Positions 49,755-59,554 of a stretch of DNA of 64,000 bases are shown in pieces (positions within the stretch are counted from its first letter, which is position 1; the number at the start of each line of letters is the position of its first letter). Location: positions 992,001-1,056,000 of the forward strand of contig NZ_CP121666.1 in assembly GCF_029714325.1 (NCBI RefSeq), in the 5' to 3' direction. Source of the DNA: Bradyrhizobium sp. CB1717. GTDB taxonomy: Bacteria > Pseudomonadota > Alphaproteobacteria > Rhizobiales > Xanthobacteraceae. The translations under genes and the position numbers were made by a program. The notes below the pieces were generated by a model. The model saw only the letters and a program-made list of their open reading frames with translations. It ran no database searches and was not told the DNA's origin.

Positions 49755-50194
49755 ACATCGGCTGGCGTGAGGTTGTCGATGCTCTCATGATAGCGGACGT
49801 GATTATAGTGTTCGACGAAGGTTCCTACTTGACGCTCGAGATCACTGGGTAGGTAATAGTTGTCGAGCAGGATGCGGTTCTTCAGCGTCTGATGCCAGCG
49901 CTCGATCTTTCCTGGGTCTGAGGATGGTATGGAGCGCCGCGCACGTGCTGCATGCCCTTCTGGTCGAGCCACTCGGCCAGATCATCCGCCACGTAACTCG
50001 AACCATTGTCGCTGAGCAGCCTTGGCCGGTGCGCGAGGGCGATTTGGTCAAGGCCGGATGCGGCGAGTGCCTGGTGGAAGGATGGCTGTGACATCGGAAG
50101 CGCACATGGTGGGACCAAGCCTCCAGGCCACGATGTAGCGCGAGAAGTCGTCAAGCACGGCCGAGAGATAGTACCACCCCCATCCGGTGATCTT
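49755..50194 (-). pseudogene. IS3-family orfB, C-terminal part, frameshifted
   Basis: YYLSAVLDDFSRYIVAWRLG, HRPRLLSDNGSSYVADDLAE and GKIERWHQTLKNRILLDNYY represent the DDE core and end of an IS3 orfB, spread over at least three frames. The upstream part is cut by a group II intron remnant at about 50194. Confidence 0.82.
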
Positions 50195-50378
50195 GAGTGA
50201 AGTAAGAAGCGCGAGCGCGCTTCTCCTCCCCGAACCGTACGTGCACCTTTGAGCGCATACGGCTCTCTGTTCAAGCTTGGCCCATGACCATAGCAAGCGA
50301 GCTTGGGCTGCATTTCACTGATTATCAAAGGTCTTCACCTCATTCGGTCAGGTAGTTTGCACTCCAAGCAGTTTGAAC
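50195..50378 (-). mobile_element. group II intron 3, 3' remnant
   Basis: Read on the minus strand, AGAGCCGTATGCGCTCAAAG followed by GTGCACGTACGGTTC is a domain V hairpin (50232-50265), then a domain VI stem around GAAGCGCGCTCGCGCTTC. The exon junction lies in IS3 orfB, near codons for KITGWGWYYLS. The rest continues at 52981, because IS66 inserted into it. Confidence 0.75.
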
Positions 50379-50429
50379 GTAAGCGCGAATTTCGTCGCAC
50401 CTTCTGCTTTTGAGTGCGCTGATGCATGA

Positions 50430-50455
50430 GGTGTCCACTTAAATAGGTGGACACC
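50430..50455 (+). promoter_or_regulatory. 26-bp inverted repeat before IS66 tnpA
   Basis: GGTGTCCAC-N8-GTGGACACC, a perfect 9-bp stem ending 5 nt before the tnpA start codon. It covers the expected ribosome-binding region, so it could be an operator or a translation-blocking hairpin. Confidence 0.55.
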
Positions 50456-50460
50456 TTGTG

Positions 50461-50934
50461 ATGGCAGACGACGATCAGAAACTGCGGGTCAGGCTTGTTG
50501 GCCGAAACGGTCGCCGGCGTTACGATACGACATCGAAGGAGCGTCTTGTGGCGGCCTGCCTTGAGCCTGGCGTTTCGGTCTCGAGACTTGCGCGCGAACA
50601 CGGGGTCAACGCGAACCTCCTTCGGAAGTGGATCAAGAAGCACACCGCGGCCAGGTCGCTGCCGCCGCCGTCACGCCCCGCGTTCATCCCGGTTCAGCTT
50701 GAGGGGACCTCCGAGCGGGCTCTGTCGCGGCAAGGCGGCGTTGCGGCGGTGGATTTTCCGGCGACTTGCGATGAAGTGCGTGGGTCGGAACCCAGGAGAT
50801 CTCCAGCTTTTTGTTCTCCGGCTAAAGTGAGCGTGTCCTTGCCGAACGGCGTGAAGGTCGCGCTGGAATGCGGCGATGTGGATGCATTGACGGCGATCAT
50901 CGGAGCCCTGGGCCATGTTCAGACTGGGTGGTGA
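50461..50934 (+). CDS. tnpA: IS66 accessory protein TnpA
   Basis: 157 aa. The helix-turn-helix SKERLVAACLEPGVSVSRLA and REHGVNANLLRKWIKKH is typical of the IS66 first ORF; the C-terminal part SVSLPNGVKVALECGDVDAL completes it. Its stop overlaps tnpB by 20 nt. It is needed together with TnpB and TnpC for transposition, by an unknown mechanism. Confidence 0.9.
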   Translation: MADDDQKLRVRLVGRNGRRRYDTTSKERLVAACLEPGVSVSRLAREHGVNANLLRKWIKKHTAARSLPPPSRPAFIPVQLEGTSERALSRQGGVAAVDFPATCDEVRGSEPRRSPAFCSPAKVSVSLPNGVKVALECGDVDALTAIIGALGHVQTGW

Positions 50935-51268
50935 CCTGCAGGTCTATTTGCACCGTGAGCCGATCGACTTCCGGGCCGGCATCAACAGCCTTGCGGTCCT
51001 GGTCCAGGAGACGATGGCGCTCGATCCGTTCGCTGCGGCGGTTTTTGCGTTCTGCAATCGCCGTTGCGACCGGATGAAGCTGCTGTTCTTCGATCGGTCC
51101 GGCTTTGTGCTGGTCCTGAAGCGGCTGACCGAGGACAAGTTCCGATGGCCGCGGCGCGAGGCAGCGGTTGTCCGACTTACGACCGAGCAATTGCACTGGA
51201 TTCTTGACGGCATCGATATCGATGCGATGGTCCGCCATCCGGTGCGGCAATACAAGGTTGCCGGCTGA
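50915..51268 (+). CDS. tnpB: IS66 accessory protein TnpB
   Basis: 117 aa, starting MFRLGGDLQVYLHREPIDFR, with GINSLAVLVQETM and FCNRRCDRMKLLFFDRSGFV, the Orf2 signature. The DNA overlap with tnpA implies coupled translation. Standard length. Confidence 0.92.
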   Translation: MFRLGGDLQVYLHREPIDFRAGINSLAVLVQETMALDPFAAAVFAFCNRRCDRMKLLFFDRSGFVLVLKRLTEDKFRWPRREAAVVRLTTEQLHWILDGIDIDAMVRHPVRQYKVAG

Positions 51269-51320
51269 GCTCTTGAGTTGAGCGGTTGACGCGTCGATAC
51301 GGTTCAGATTCAAGAATCCG

Positions 51321-52892
51321 ATGAATCGAACCGGCGATCCGAGTGTTGAGATGCTGTTGGCGCGCATTGCCGCGCTGGATGCGGAGAATCGTCAGCTCAC
51401 GGAGCGCGTCGTCAAGCTCGAGGAAGAACTGGCGCTGGCACGCCTGCATCGTTTTGCGCCGCGCAGCGAAAAGCACGTCGATCGTCTCTTCAATGAAGCC
51501 GAGCAGGCCGACGATGAGGATGACGCCGGCAGTGAAACGAACGATATCGCCGAACTTCCGGACACGGGCTTGCCACCCGTCGAAAGCGCGCCGGGAAAGA
51601 AGCGCGGCCGCAGGCCGCTGCCGGCCAATCTGCCGCGCGAGCGCGTCGAGTATGACCTGCCCGACGATCAGAAGGCGTGCCCTTGTTGCCGTGGCCAGAT
51701 GCATCGCATGGGCGAGGCTGTCACCGAGCAACTTCATATCGAGGTGAAGGCGAAGGTTTTACAGAATGTGCGCTTCAAATATGCGTGCCGCCATTGCGAT
51801 CGCACCGGGATCAACGCCCCTGTCGTGACCGCGCCGATGCCGACGCAGCCGTTGCCGGGCAGCGTTGCCACGGCCTCGACGCTGGCGTTCGCGCTGGTTC
51901 ACAAATATGTCGATGGCACGCCGCTCTACCGCCTGGCGCAGGCCTTTGAACGCGCAGGTGTTCCTGTCAGCCGCGGCGCTTTGGGCCACTGGGTGATCGG
52001 CTCGAGCGAGAAGCATCTGCATCGCATTTATGACGCCCTGAAGCTGCGGCTCAGATCACAACCTCTCATCCATGGCGACGAGACGACGGTTCAGGTCCTC
52101 AAGGAGAAGGGCCGGGAGGCCACCAGCACCTCGTACATGTGGGCCTATCGCAGTGGCAAGGGCAGTCACGAGCCGATCGTTCTTCTGGATTATCAGCCAG
52201 GCCGCGGCCAACTCCACCCGCAAGCCTTCCTCGGCGATTACCGCGGCATTGTGATGAGCGACGGCTATACCGCATGGCGCACGCTGGAAGGGGCTACCCA
52301 CATTGGATGCATGGCCCACTCCCGGCGGCGCTTTGTCGATGCACTCAAAGCAAGAAAGAAGGGTGGCGGGCCGCCAGAACAGGCGCTGCGGTTCTTCGAA
52401 CAGCTCTACCGGGTTGAAAGGCAGGCGCAGGACGAGAAACCGGAGAAGGGTGAAACACAGGCCGACTGCATTCGCCGCTTCCGCCAGCAACACAGCATTC
52501 CCGTCCTGAACGCCCTCAAGGGATGGCTCGATGACATGGCCCCGAAGGTCTTGCCTGACAGCAAGCTCGGCGACGCCGTGTCCTACACCCGGAACCAATG
52601 GGACTATCTGACGCGTTACACCGAAGATGGCAGGATGCCGATCGACAATAATCTTCTGGAGCGCGACATCAGGGTTTTTGCAACTGGCCGAAAGTGCTGG
52701 CTGTTCAGCGACACCGTCGACGGAGCCAGGGCCAGTGCCGTTGCCTACAGTCTGATGCTGACCTGCCGCGCTTCACGCGTCGAGCCGTTAGCATGGCTGC
52801 GCCACGTGCTCATCGAGTTGCCTCAGCGCGCGGTCGATGCAGATATCGACGACCTGATGCCCTTCAACTTCGCAAAAGCCGCCACGGCCTGA
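51321..52892 (+). CDS. tnpC: IS66 transposase TnpC
   Basis: 523 aa. An N-terminal coiled coil (LLARIAALDAENRQLTERVV), a zinc-finger-like CPCCRGQMHRMGE, then the DDE domain with LIHGDETTVQVLKEKGREAT (first Asp), YRGIVMSDGYTAW (second Asp) and DGRMPIDNNLLERDIRVFAT (Glu). It performs strand cleavage and transfer. Complete, so this IS66 could be active. Confidence 0.93.
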   Translation: MNRTGDPSVEMLLARIAALDAENRQLTERVVKLEEELALARLHRFAPRSEKHVDRLFNEAEQADDEDDAGSETNDIAELPDTGLPPVESAPGKKRGRRPLPANLPRERVEYDLPDDQKACPCCRGQMHRMGEAVTEQLHIEVKAKVLQNVRFKYACRHCDRTGINAPVVTAPMPTQPLPGSVATASTLAFALVHKYVDGTPLYRLAQAFERAGVPVSRGALGHWVIGSSEKHLHRIYDALKLRLRSQPLIHGDETTVQVLKEKGREATSTSYMWAYRSGKGSHEPIVLLDYQPGRGQLHPQAFLGDYRGIVMSDGYTAWRTLEGATHIGCMAHSRRRFVDALKARKKGGGPPEQALRFFEQLYRVERQAQDEKPEKGETQADCIRRFRQQHSIPVLNALKGWLDDMAPKVLPDSKLGDAVSYTRNQWDYLTRYTEDGRMPIDNNLLERDIRVFATGRKCWLFSDTVDGARASAVAYSLMLTCRASRVEPLAWLRHVLIELPQRAVDADIDDLMPFNFAKAATA

Positions 52893-52980
52893 AATTGCCA
52901 GGCACCGTCTTCAATACCGAAGGCGAGCCGTCAACACCGCCGGCCTCAGCGTGCCGCGAAACTCGCGCTTACGTTTGAAC

Positions 52981-53112
52981 TGTTCCCCTTCGCGATGTGG
53001 CAGACTTTCCCTGCCGCGGACAACTGCGGAAACTCCGCCAGCATGGTGGACATCAGGGTCAACTCCCTTGCGACGCATTCCGTCATGCCTTCCCTCATTC
53101 ATATGCTGGACG
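52981..53112 (-). mobile_element. group II intron 3 remnant, part beyond IS66
   Basis: When the IS66 and one GTTTGAAC are removed, this stretch is continuous with 50195-50370 on the minus strand. Upstream intron sequence ends near the IS701 boundary at about 53112. Confidence 0.5.
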
Positions 53113-54452
53113 TCATCGTGTTGGTGAGTCTGCCGAGAGGACGTGAGCGTGCGGGATACGTCGCCGGGCTAGCTTAAGGGCGATGCGCCGGATTTCCTGG
53201 ATCGACCAGCGGATCAAGAACGATGCTTCGGTCGAGGCCGCGGTCGCTTTTTTTGAGACAATGGCCCGGTGACGGATGACGGCCATCATGGCAAAGGCAA
53301 GCATGACGAGTGAGACATGGCGATGCCAGCCATGCCAGGAGCGAGTTTCGTTGTGGTCAAGACCGAGCTCGTTCTTGGCGGTTTCGAAGCTGTCCTCGAT
53401 GGCCCAGCGATGGCCTTCCACCGACACCAACTTCTGGATGGACGTGCCTTGGGGGCACCATGTGGAGAAAAAGGCCAAGCTGTCGTCGGCGATATTGCGG
53501 CGGACCAGAAGGCCCCGCGTCCATTCCCCGGCAAGCTCGTCGTTGTATTCACTGGCTTCGAGATCGGCCAATTCGAGATAGGCCCAGTCGTGCCAGCGCG
53601 GACCTTTGGTCCCTCCGCCGGACGACAGGCGGCGCCAGGCCTTCTTGGGAAGGTTTTGCGCGATCGTGGCGGCGGTGCCGGCGACAGGCTGCTGCTTGCC
53701 CCAGGACCGGAACACATGATTGGAAGCAACACCCAGAACATAACCTTTGCCCCCCTTGCGCAGCAGAGTTTCGATCTCTCCGGTGCCATACACGCTGTCC
53801 GCCGCCACGAACGAGAACGGCACCTTTGCGACAATCGCGCGAGTGATCATTTGCCGCGCGATCTTGGGCTTCGTCGCAAAGCTCACATCGCTCGGTACAT
53901 GCGCTGCCTTCAGGCGAGCGGGATCGTCCGTCCATTCCTTTGGCAGGTAGAGCGCCCGGTCGATGAAGGCATGGCCATGCCGCGACACATAGCAGCCGAA
54001 CACTCCGATCTGGCAATTGGTGATCTTGCCAGCCGAGCCAGTGACTGGCGTGCGACCCCGCACGAGGCCTTGCCCTGTTTCAAAAAGCCCGTCTCATCGA
54101 TGACCAGGACCGCGTCCTCATCACCAAGCGTCTCCAGTGCGTACTCACGCACAATGTCGCGTAGCGCGTCGGCATCCCACTGCCCCCGGCCCAGGATCGC
54201 CTGCTGGCGCCACGGGCCTCGATCGCCGGCCGCTTCCGCCCGCATCCACCCTGTCTTGCGCGGCTCGTTGCGCAACAGTCCATCGAGAAACTGCGCCGCC
54301 GAGGCCGCGACCCGCTTCTGCGTAAACAGCGGACGGATGCGTTGCTTGGCATCTCGCAACGACGACGCCCATAGCGTCAGCGTATCCTCAACCGACGCAC
54401 CACCAATCATCAGATCCCGAATCATGGTCACCCATGGATTCAGAACTCTCAA
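53113..54452 (-). pseudogene. IS701-family transposase, frameshifted
   Basis: N-terminal part (53910-54452): RKTGWMRAEAAGDRGPWRQQ, DEDAVLVIDETGFLKQGKAS (first Asp). C-terminal part (53113-about 54040): SAGKITNCQIGVFGCYVSRH, FSFVAADSVYGTGEIETLLR (second Asp), GHRWAIEDSFETAKNELGLD (Glu). The frames meet near 54040, just after GVARQ, where a small insertion or deletion broke the gene. Confidence 0.88.
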
Positions 54453-54850
54453 GAAAATACAACTGTAATGCTAGAACGTGGTCGTTGTTCGAACGCCACA
54501 AAGGAGGGACCGTTCCGTGAAACAGGCAGCCGGCAGAGGGCAAAGTGCAACAACAGGCGATGAACCCTTGGGACGAAATCCCGAAACGCGTGAAGCTACT
54601 GCCCCCAATGCGCTCAAGCGCGTAAACTTGATTTGGCTCCTCGTTCCGCGGATCTCATCGAGGCCAGCGGCCATATTGTGCCGCGCGCAAAGGCCGGACA
54701 TATGACCGCACCGTCCCAATGTGTGAAATCGACTGAAAAAGCTCTTGCCTCGCGGGCCGTTCCACATATGGGGGCAAAGTCAACCGTAATTGGTTCATCG
54801 TTATCGTGGGCAAGACGTTCTTCGCTCCCTCAACTCAAGGAGGAGAGCAG
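54453..54850. other. remnant region without a clear gene
   Basis: A plus-strand frame contains RSADLIEASGHIVPRAKAGH, which looks protein-coding, but it has no start and runs out of frame. Probably eroded mobile DNA. Confidence 0.35.
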
Positions 54851-55900
54851 ATGGACGAAGTCAAAGGCATTCGAGCTGCCCGGCAGCACCTTCATGAGGC
54901 TATTGGGAGCTTCCGACCACCTCCGCCACAGCCGCTTGATATCTCCCCATACCTCGCAATGTCTGCAATGCAGAAGGCGATCCGCCGCGGGCGAACAGAG
55001 CCGGCGCTCCAAGCGGCGGCGACGCTTCTTGAGCAATCACCGGAGCGTCTCTGGCGGCGGCTTGCTGTATAGCCTTTGAGGACATCGGGCTGGGTGATCT
55101 CGATCTGGTGGCACTGACGACCGCCGCGATGGCAGGCAAGAGAGTGCGAGCGCGGCTCGGGGGCGAATGGACTGTCGCGAGCTATCTGACTTCCAGGATG
55201 GCCGCCGCGATAAAATGTCGAGGCGCCGGGAGAACCATGCCGATTTTGGAAGCCCCCGGCTAGAGCTGGGGTTCAGCACTACGCAAGACCTGCTGCGGAT
55301 CGTCACCAGCACCGAACCCCTGCCAATCAGAGCCCTGGCAGCTTGGTTTCTGCTGGGGACGGATCGTCGTCCGTCCCCTCAGCTCGCGCGACGTCGGGGT
55401 GATCTCTCTACCCTTTTCAGCGCCTTGGCCGCGATCCTGCCATCCGGCCTGGTTTTTGCGGTCACGGGCATGTCGACGGTGCCGCATCTGCTGTCGGGGC
55501 TTCTGATGGAAAATCAGTTTGCCGACTATTGTTCGCTCGTCGAGGCAATGCCGGACCCGGTCAGGACATGCTCCACCCGAGGGAGGGCAGTCGGCCTTAG
55601 TCTGACCGGCCGGTGCGACGTAGTCCTGGCGGGCTGGTCCGACAATGCCGGCCCATCGATCTTCGTTACCGAATGTCATTTCGAAAACGGCTTTTTTCAA
55701 AGGACGCGCGGTCGAGAGGTACGCCCGGCCCGCCGTGGAAGGGCTGTCGGACATGAGTTTTCCCGATGACGGATTGCGGCTGTTAGAGAAGCAGCATTCC
55801 GCAAAATTCATCCGAGGCATCGAAGGCAAATTCGGCCTCAGTCACGGTCGGCGGACTTGTTGGCGGCTTCGCGCAACACACGCAAGTCGATGCGACGGGA
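54851..55900 (+). pseudogene. eroded gene of about 330 codons, unidentified, at least three frameshifts
   Basis: A good start (AAGGAGGAGAGCAG-ATG) opens MDEVKGIRAARQHLHEAIGS and ESPERLWRRL. It then continues in other frames as AFEDIGLGDLDLVALTTAAM, GGEWTVASYLTSRMAAAIKC, LLRIVTSTEPLPIRALAAWF, ILPSGLVFAVTGMSTVPHLL, and finally VERYARPAVEGLSDMSFPDD with GLRLLEKQHSAKFIRGIEGK. The pieces are in order and together look like one cytosolic protein, perhaps related to the C-terminal part of RarA-like AAA proteins; that is a guess. Confidence 0.6.
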
Positions 55901-56067
55901 ATCCGGGTTGAGGTTTTGAAGCGTTGGACCTAAGAGATAAAATGACCCAACTCCACAACCTTCCGCCAGAACTCACCGAGCCTCCGACTGGCGCGCGCGT
56001 CGCGACCAGCCTTTCTTTTGTCGGAATTCGGGCACTAGTTTTCATCTTTGAAAAATGGAGAAGTTAA

Positions 56068-56271
56068 GTGGCAATGGGTACAGTTAAGTGGTTCAACCCG
56101 ACAAAGGGTTATGGGTTCATTCAGCCGGATTCCGGGGGCAAGGACGTCTTTGTTCACATCTCGGCAGTCGAGAGGGCTGGTTTCACCTCTCTCGCCGAGG
56201 GAGCCAAGGTTAGCTTCGACGTCGTGAACAATCGCGGAAAAGACTCGGCGGAAAATCTGCGGATCGGGTGA
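56068..56271 (+). CDS. cspA: cold-shock protein, CspA family
   Basis: 67 aa. [18 protein letters not shown] (RNP1) and [14 protein letters not shown] (RNP2) are complete, followed by [19 protein letters not shown]. It is an OB-fold single-stranded nucleic-acid-binding protein, usually an RNA chaperone. The GTG start has GGAGAAG 7 nt upstream; an ATG two codons later is also possible. The 150-nt region upstream has no ORF and may be a regulatory leader, as is common for csp genes. Confidence 0.93.
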   Translation: MAMGTVKWFNPTKGYGFIQPDSGGKDVFVHISAVERAGFTSLAEGAKVSFDVVNNRGKDSAENLRIG

Positions 56272-56303
56272 CGCACCACCCATTGTGTGTTGCTCAACAG
56301 AAA

Positions 56304-56329
56304 GGCCGCAGTGGTACGCCGCTGCGGCC
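56304..56329 (+). terminator. GC-rich hairpin after cspA
   Basis: GGCCGCAG-N10-CTGCGGCC, perfect 8-bp stem 33 nt after the cspA stop. It has no T-run, so it may be a weak terminator or an mRNA-stabilising element. Confidence 0.5.
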
Positions 56330-56353
56330 GAGGAGATCGATCGGAATTGGCCG

Positions 56354-56434
56354 ATGGATAAGGCGCTATTGTTCGCGTGGGCGTGCGCTCTAATCCTCTT
56401 GGTACTGTTCGTCGCGCTGTACCTGCCCTGGTAG
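56354..56434 (+). CDS. 26-aa hydrophobic small membrane protein
   Basis: MDKALLFAWACALILLVLFV followed by ALYLPW, one membrane helix with a charged start and aromatic end. It follows cspA by 82 nt. Too short for most gene finders. The sequence looks selected, but the ribosome-binding site is weak. Confidence 0.4.
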   Translation: MDKALLFAWACALILLVLFVALYLPW

Positions 56435-56487
56435 TGAGTTTCAGATGGCGACTCGCGATGGCGCTGCTTGCGGGTGTGAGACTGGGA

Positions 56488-56808
56488 TCATACGGGGCAC
56501 TCAGCGAGTGAAAGAAGACTGTCCGGCTGAATGCCGTCCACTGTTGTCTTGATGTACTTGTGCCCTTCGTGTTTGGCCACGATCAAACCAGCAGTGAGCC
56601 CGTCTTCCTGGACATAGAATTCCCACGCGCCGCTTTCGATGTCTCTGATCGTCTGAACGACAGATTGCTTCCAGTGACTTCCGTTCGAATATACCCCGCC
56701 GATGCTGCTAATTCTCTCGTGTGGATTCGTCCTGTCGGTCTTACTGATGCAACGAACGCGTGCGAGTCTAGCCACGGGGGTCTCTCCTTCCGCATGCAAA
56801 AGGAGCAA
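56488..56808 (-). CDS. DUF3892 domain protein
   Basis: Up to 106 aa. ARVRCISKTDRTNPHERISS and IGGVYSNGSHWKQSV, then WEFYVQEDGLTAGLIVA and YIKTTVDGIQPDSLLSLAEC match the small DUF3892 family, length about 85-95. A start closer to VARLARVRC is likely. Function unknown. Convergent with the cspA region. Confidence 0.8.
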   Translation of the reverse strand: MLLLHAEGETPVARLARVRCISKTDRTNPHERISSIGGVYSNGSHWKQSVVQTIRDIESGAWEFYVQEDGLTAGLIVAKHEGHKYIKTTVDGIQPDSLLSLAECPV

Positions 56809-57007
56809 CCAGCTTAGCGTTCAGTGGCGGACATGCCGCCCACCAATTCTGGTAGGTGCCCCCGGTTACTTGTCCGCGCCATTATCCGGTCGCACTTGGA
56901 GAATGTGACCCTCTCAGGAGCAAGGGTGGCCAGCCTCGGTCTTCGTGGGCGGGGCTGGCCACCGAAGTCTGCGGCTCAAATCCATGGGCGCAGTACAGGC
57001 CAACGGA

Positions 57008-57280
57008 ATGCACACATTCGAGCGGCATATCACCTCACTGCGGTCGCAAGCGCTTGCGGTGCTTGCAGCCAATCAGGCGCGTGCGGTCGATCCGTTGCTG
57101 AGCCAAGCAGATCGCCAAATCGCGACGTTTGATGCCGAGGAGGCTCAGGCAATGGTAGACATCCTCGATAGCGTGAAGCCCAATCTCGGGCCGAAGGAGG
57201 CACGGAAGATCGCTGCGCGCATACGCGCGCTTCTAGGAGAGGCGCGAGAGTGCCAACCGGTTCGGGTGGGGTGCCTGTGA
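57008..57280 (+). CDS. small hypothetical helical protein
   Basis: About 90 aa: MHTFERHITSLRSQALAVLA, DPLLSQADRQIATFDAEEAQ and VKPNLGPKEARKIAARIRAL. Mostly alpha-helical with no recognised domain. An upstream ATG at 56984 in frame is possible. It ends before the dispersed-repeat region. Confidence 0.45.
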   Translation: MHTFERHITSLRSQALAVLAANQARAVDPLLSQADRQIATFDAEEAQAMVDILDSVKPNLGPKEARKIAARIRALLGEARECQPVRVGCL

Positions 57281-57599
57281 GACTTTCGCCAGCGCGGCGC
57301 GCCCGCACTGCTTGCTACCGGGAATTGATAGCCAAGTCACCGCCCTGTCTTGGTAGTTGCTCAAGGGCATTCGTCCGGAGAATACACCACTGTCAGCTTC
57401 TTGCCCCCGCTTGAAGCTGATAAGTTAGCGGTGCGTTGCAGGGACAGCGCTTCGTTGTCCGTCACGAAGCGCCGAGTCACGTGCCGCCAACTTCACCGGC
57501 AGCGCGGGTGTGGCAGGGACAGCGTCTGATCCATTCCCAGCGCCGAGTCGCGCCCGCGCTGCCGCGATCTGGAACCGATAAGCATCGCGGACACTCAGG
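57281..57599. other. intergenic region built of dispersed repeats
   Basis: No gene. It contains the inverted copy of the repeat seen at 201-505 and further partial units (CAGGGACAGCGCTTC at about 57439, CAGGGACAGCGTCTG at about 57515, CGCCGAGTCGCGCC at about 57541). The integrase gene fragment is cut at its right edge. Confidence 0.6.
57469..57530 (-). repeat. dispersed intergenic repeat, copy 4 (inverted)
   Basis: GCGCCGAGTCACGTGCCGCC, then AACTTCACCGGCAGCGCGGG and TGTGGCAGGGACAGCGTCTG, is the reverse complement of copy 1 with about one change in five bases. Confidence 0.75.
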
Positions 57600-58119
57600 A
57601 AGGGAAAGAAACTTGAAGCGCGGTCAGCTCGCCGGGCGGTGCCGTCGGGATATCCCCCAGCGCATCGACGAAGGGAGTAATCGTCCCGAGATACGTGGCC
57701 AGCGTCGTTTCAGCCAGGCCGCGCTGCTCGCGGGCCCAAGCCGCAAACTCCGCTACCAGTGGCGCCGCCGATTTCGTCGGCAATCGCGTCATCACGCCCT
57801 GATCCTCAAGGTAGGCGATGAACAGCTTGGCGCACTCGATCGCGTCCTTGTTGAGGTCGCCGCGGAAGCGCGGCCGATGTCCCGCTTCGATCAAGGCGAA
57901 TGAGGCCGCATGCGCCTCGCGGATCGAAGGGAGCGTGTAGCCTTCCTCGCGCGCCCAGTGCGTCCATCTCGCAAGCAGCCGTGTCCTCTCGACGATGGTA
58001 AGTGGCGTGTATCGGCGCCCGCGGAGCCATTGAGCAAAGTCGGCCGCGTGGTCTGCGGCCATTCCCGCCTTCAATCGGTCACAGACCGCGTTCTGACGGA
58101 CATAGACACCTGTTGGCAT
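57600..58119 (-). pseudogene. tyrosine recombinase/integrase, N-terminal fragment
   Basis: VERTRLLARWTHWAREEGYT, KDAIECAKLFIAYLEDQGVM and WAREQRGLAETTLATYLGTI form the SAM-like core-binding domain of a phage-type integrase (173 aa). The catalytic domain with Arg-His-Tyr is missing; the gene breaks in the dispersed-repeat region after GDIPTAPPGELTALQ. Confidence 0.75.
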
Positions 58120-58486
58120 GTCGCCCCCTTCTGCATGTGGAGGCAGGACTATGGTCTAGGTGGTTGTTGTTCGGAATGTCAGTCAGCGGTTGTGCCGGAC
58201 ATACTCGGCCACACGCTACCCGACTAGAGCGTGATGGTTCTCCGGTCGTGCTATGATGCCCTGCGACCGACGGGCCTTGCTGGGCGGATCTGCCCCGAGA
58301 TGCGGTCTGCGACCCGGCCTGTTCCCCCAACAGCGTGTCGGCGATCTTCTTCCCCGCGGCTGCGCCGCTCCTCGCGCAGCAACAAGATCGCCGCACGCCG
58401 GCCTCCGCATGCGCTGCGGCCTGACGGTGCGGGTCGGCCGTCCCGGGGCTCTCGATCGCCACAAGGCCGCGATGGTCGCGGGCTTG
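58120..58486. other. unidentified remnant region
   Basis: Open frames on both strands over GC-rich sequence, none with a credible start or family. CTAGAGCGTGATGG at about 58225 resembles an IS630 end. Confidence 0.35.
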
Positions 58487-58565
58487 AACACTGAAATGGA
58501 CCCCGATTTTGGGACCAGAGGCTTAGTTGGAAAAAGGCCGCTCCGTCTGATAGACGGAGTGAGCA

Positions 58566-58856
58566 ATGACGAAGAAGACGAGACGCAAGATCGACGCGGC
58601 ACTGAAGGCAAAGATCGCGCTGGAGGCGGTGCGGGAGCAGGCGACGGTGGCCGATTTGGCCCAGCGCTACGAGGTTCACCCGAACCAGATCTATGCCTGG
58701 AAGAAGCAACTGCTGGAACAGGCGGCCCGGGCCTTTGACGCGGGTGTCGGGCGGGAGAGCGAGGACGCTCGCGAACGCGAGATCGAGAAGCTGCACGCCA
58801 AGATAGGACAACTGACAGTCGAGCGCGATTTTTTAGTGCGGAGGTCCGGAAGATGA
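58566..58856 (+). CDS. IS3-family OrfA
   Basis: 96 aa: [40 protein letters not shown] (helix-turn-helix) and [20 protein letters not shown] (leucine zipper). Its end overlaps the orfB start by ATGA-like spacing; a -1 frameshift would make the OrfAB fusion transposase. Confidence 0.92.
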   Translation: MTKKTRRKIDAALKAKIALEAVREQATVADLAQRYEVHPNQIYAWKKQLLEQAARAFDAGVGRESEDAREREIEKLHAKIGQLTVERDFLVRRSGR

Positions 58857-59554
58857 GCACGCCGGACCGTCGAGGAATGCTCGATCGCGCCGATAAGGCG
58901 CTGTCGATCCGCCGGCAATGCATGTTGCTTGGCATCGCGCGCTCTGGCGTCTACCGGCCGCCCCGGCCGGCCAACGACAACGACCTTGCTCTGATGCGGC
59001 GGATCGACGAGCTGTTCACCGCCTGGCCGTTCCTGGGTTCGCGGCGAATGACCGCGATGCTGAAGGCTGAGGGGCTTCAGGTCAATCGCAAGCGCGTGCA
59101 GCGCCTGATGCGCAAGATGGGCATCGCGGCGCTGGGACCGAAGCCGAACACGACGAAGCCGGCGCCGGGCCACAAGATCTATCCCTATCTGCTGCGCAAC
59201 ATGACGATCGACCGGCCGAACCAGGTGTGGGCGGCCGACATCACGTATTTGCCCATCGGCCGTGGCTTTCTTTATCTCGTTGCCATCATCGACTGGGCGA
59301 GCCGTGCAGTTCTGGCGTGGCGTATCTCCAATACAATGGATACCTCGTTCTGCCTCGTTGCGCTCGACGACGCTCTGGCACGGTATGGCAGGCCGGAGAT
59401 CTTCAACACCGACCAAGGCAGCCAATTTACGAGTGCGGCCTTCACCGGCGCGTTGGCGGGCGCAGGGATCAAGATCTCAATGGATGGCCGCGGTCGTTGG
59501 ATGGACAATGTCTTCATCGAGCGGCTGTGGCGGTCTCTCAAGCATGAGGACATC
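58853..59554 (+). pseudogene. IS3-family OrfB, 5' exon (split by intron)
   Basis: [20 protein letters not shown], then RPNQVWAADITYLPIGRGFL (first Asp), FNTDQGSQFTS (second Asp) and DGRGRWMDNVFIERLWRSLK (Glu). The reading is interrupted after HEDI at 59554. The 3' exon resumes YLKGYADGREAKAGIANWIA at 61419. If the intron is spliced the coding sequence is restored up to the truncated tail. Confidence 0.88.

Larger units (their letters stand above)
50379..52972 (+). mobile_element. intact IS66-family element
   Basis: Ends GTAAGCGCGAATTTCGTCGC on the left and GTAAGCGCGAGTTTCGCGGC on the right (reverse complement). An 8-bp target duplication GTTTGAAC flanks it (50371-50378, 52973-52980), the size expected for IS66. 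It carries tnpA, tnpB and tnpC intact and lies inside the group II intron remnant. Confidence 0.93.
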
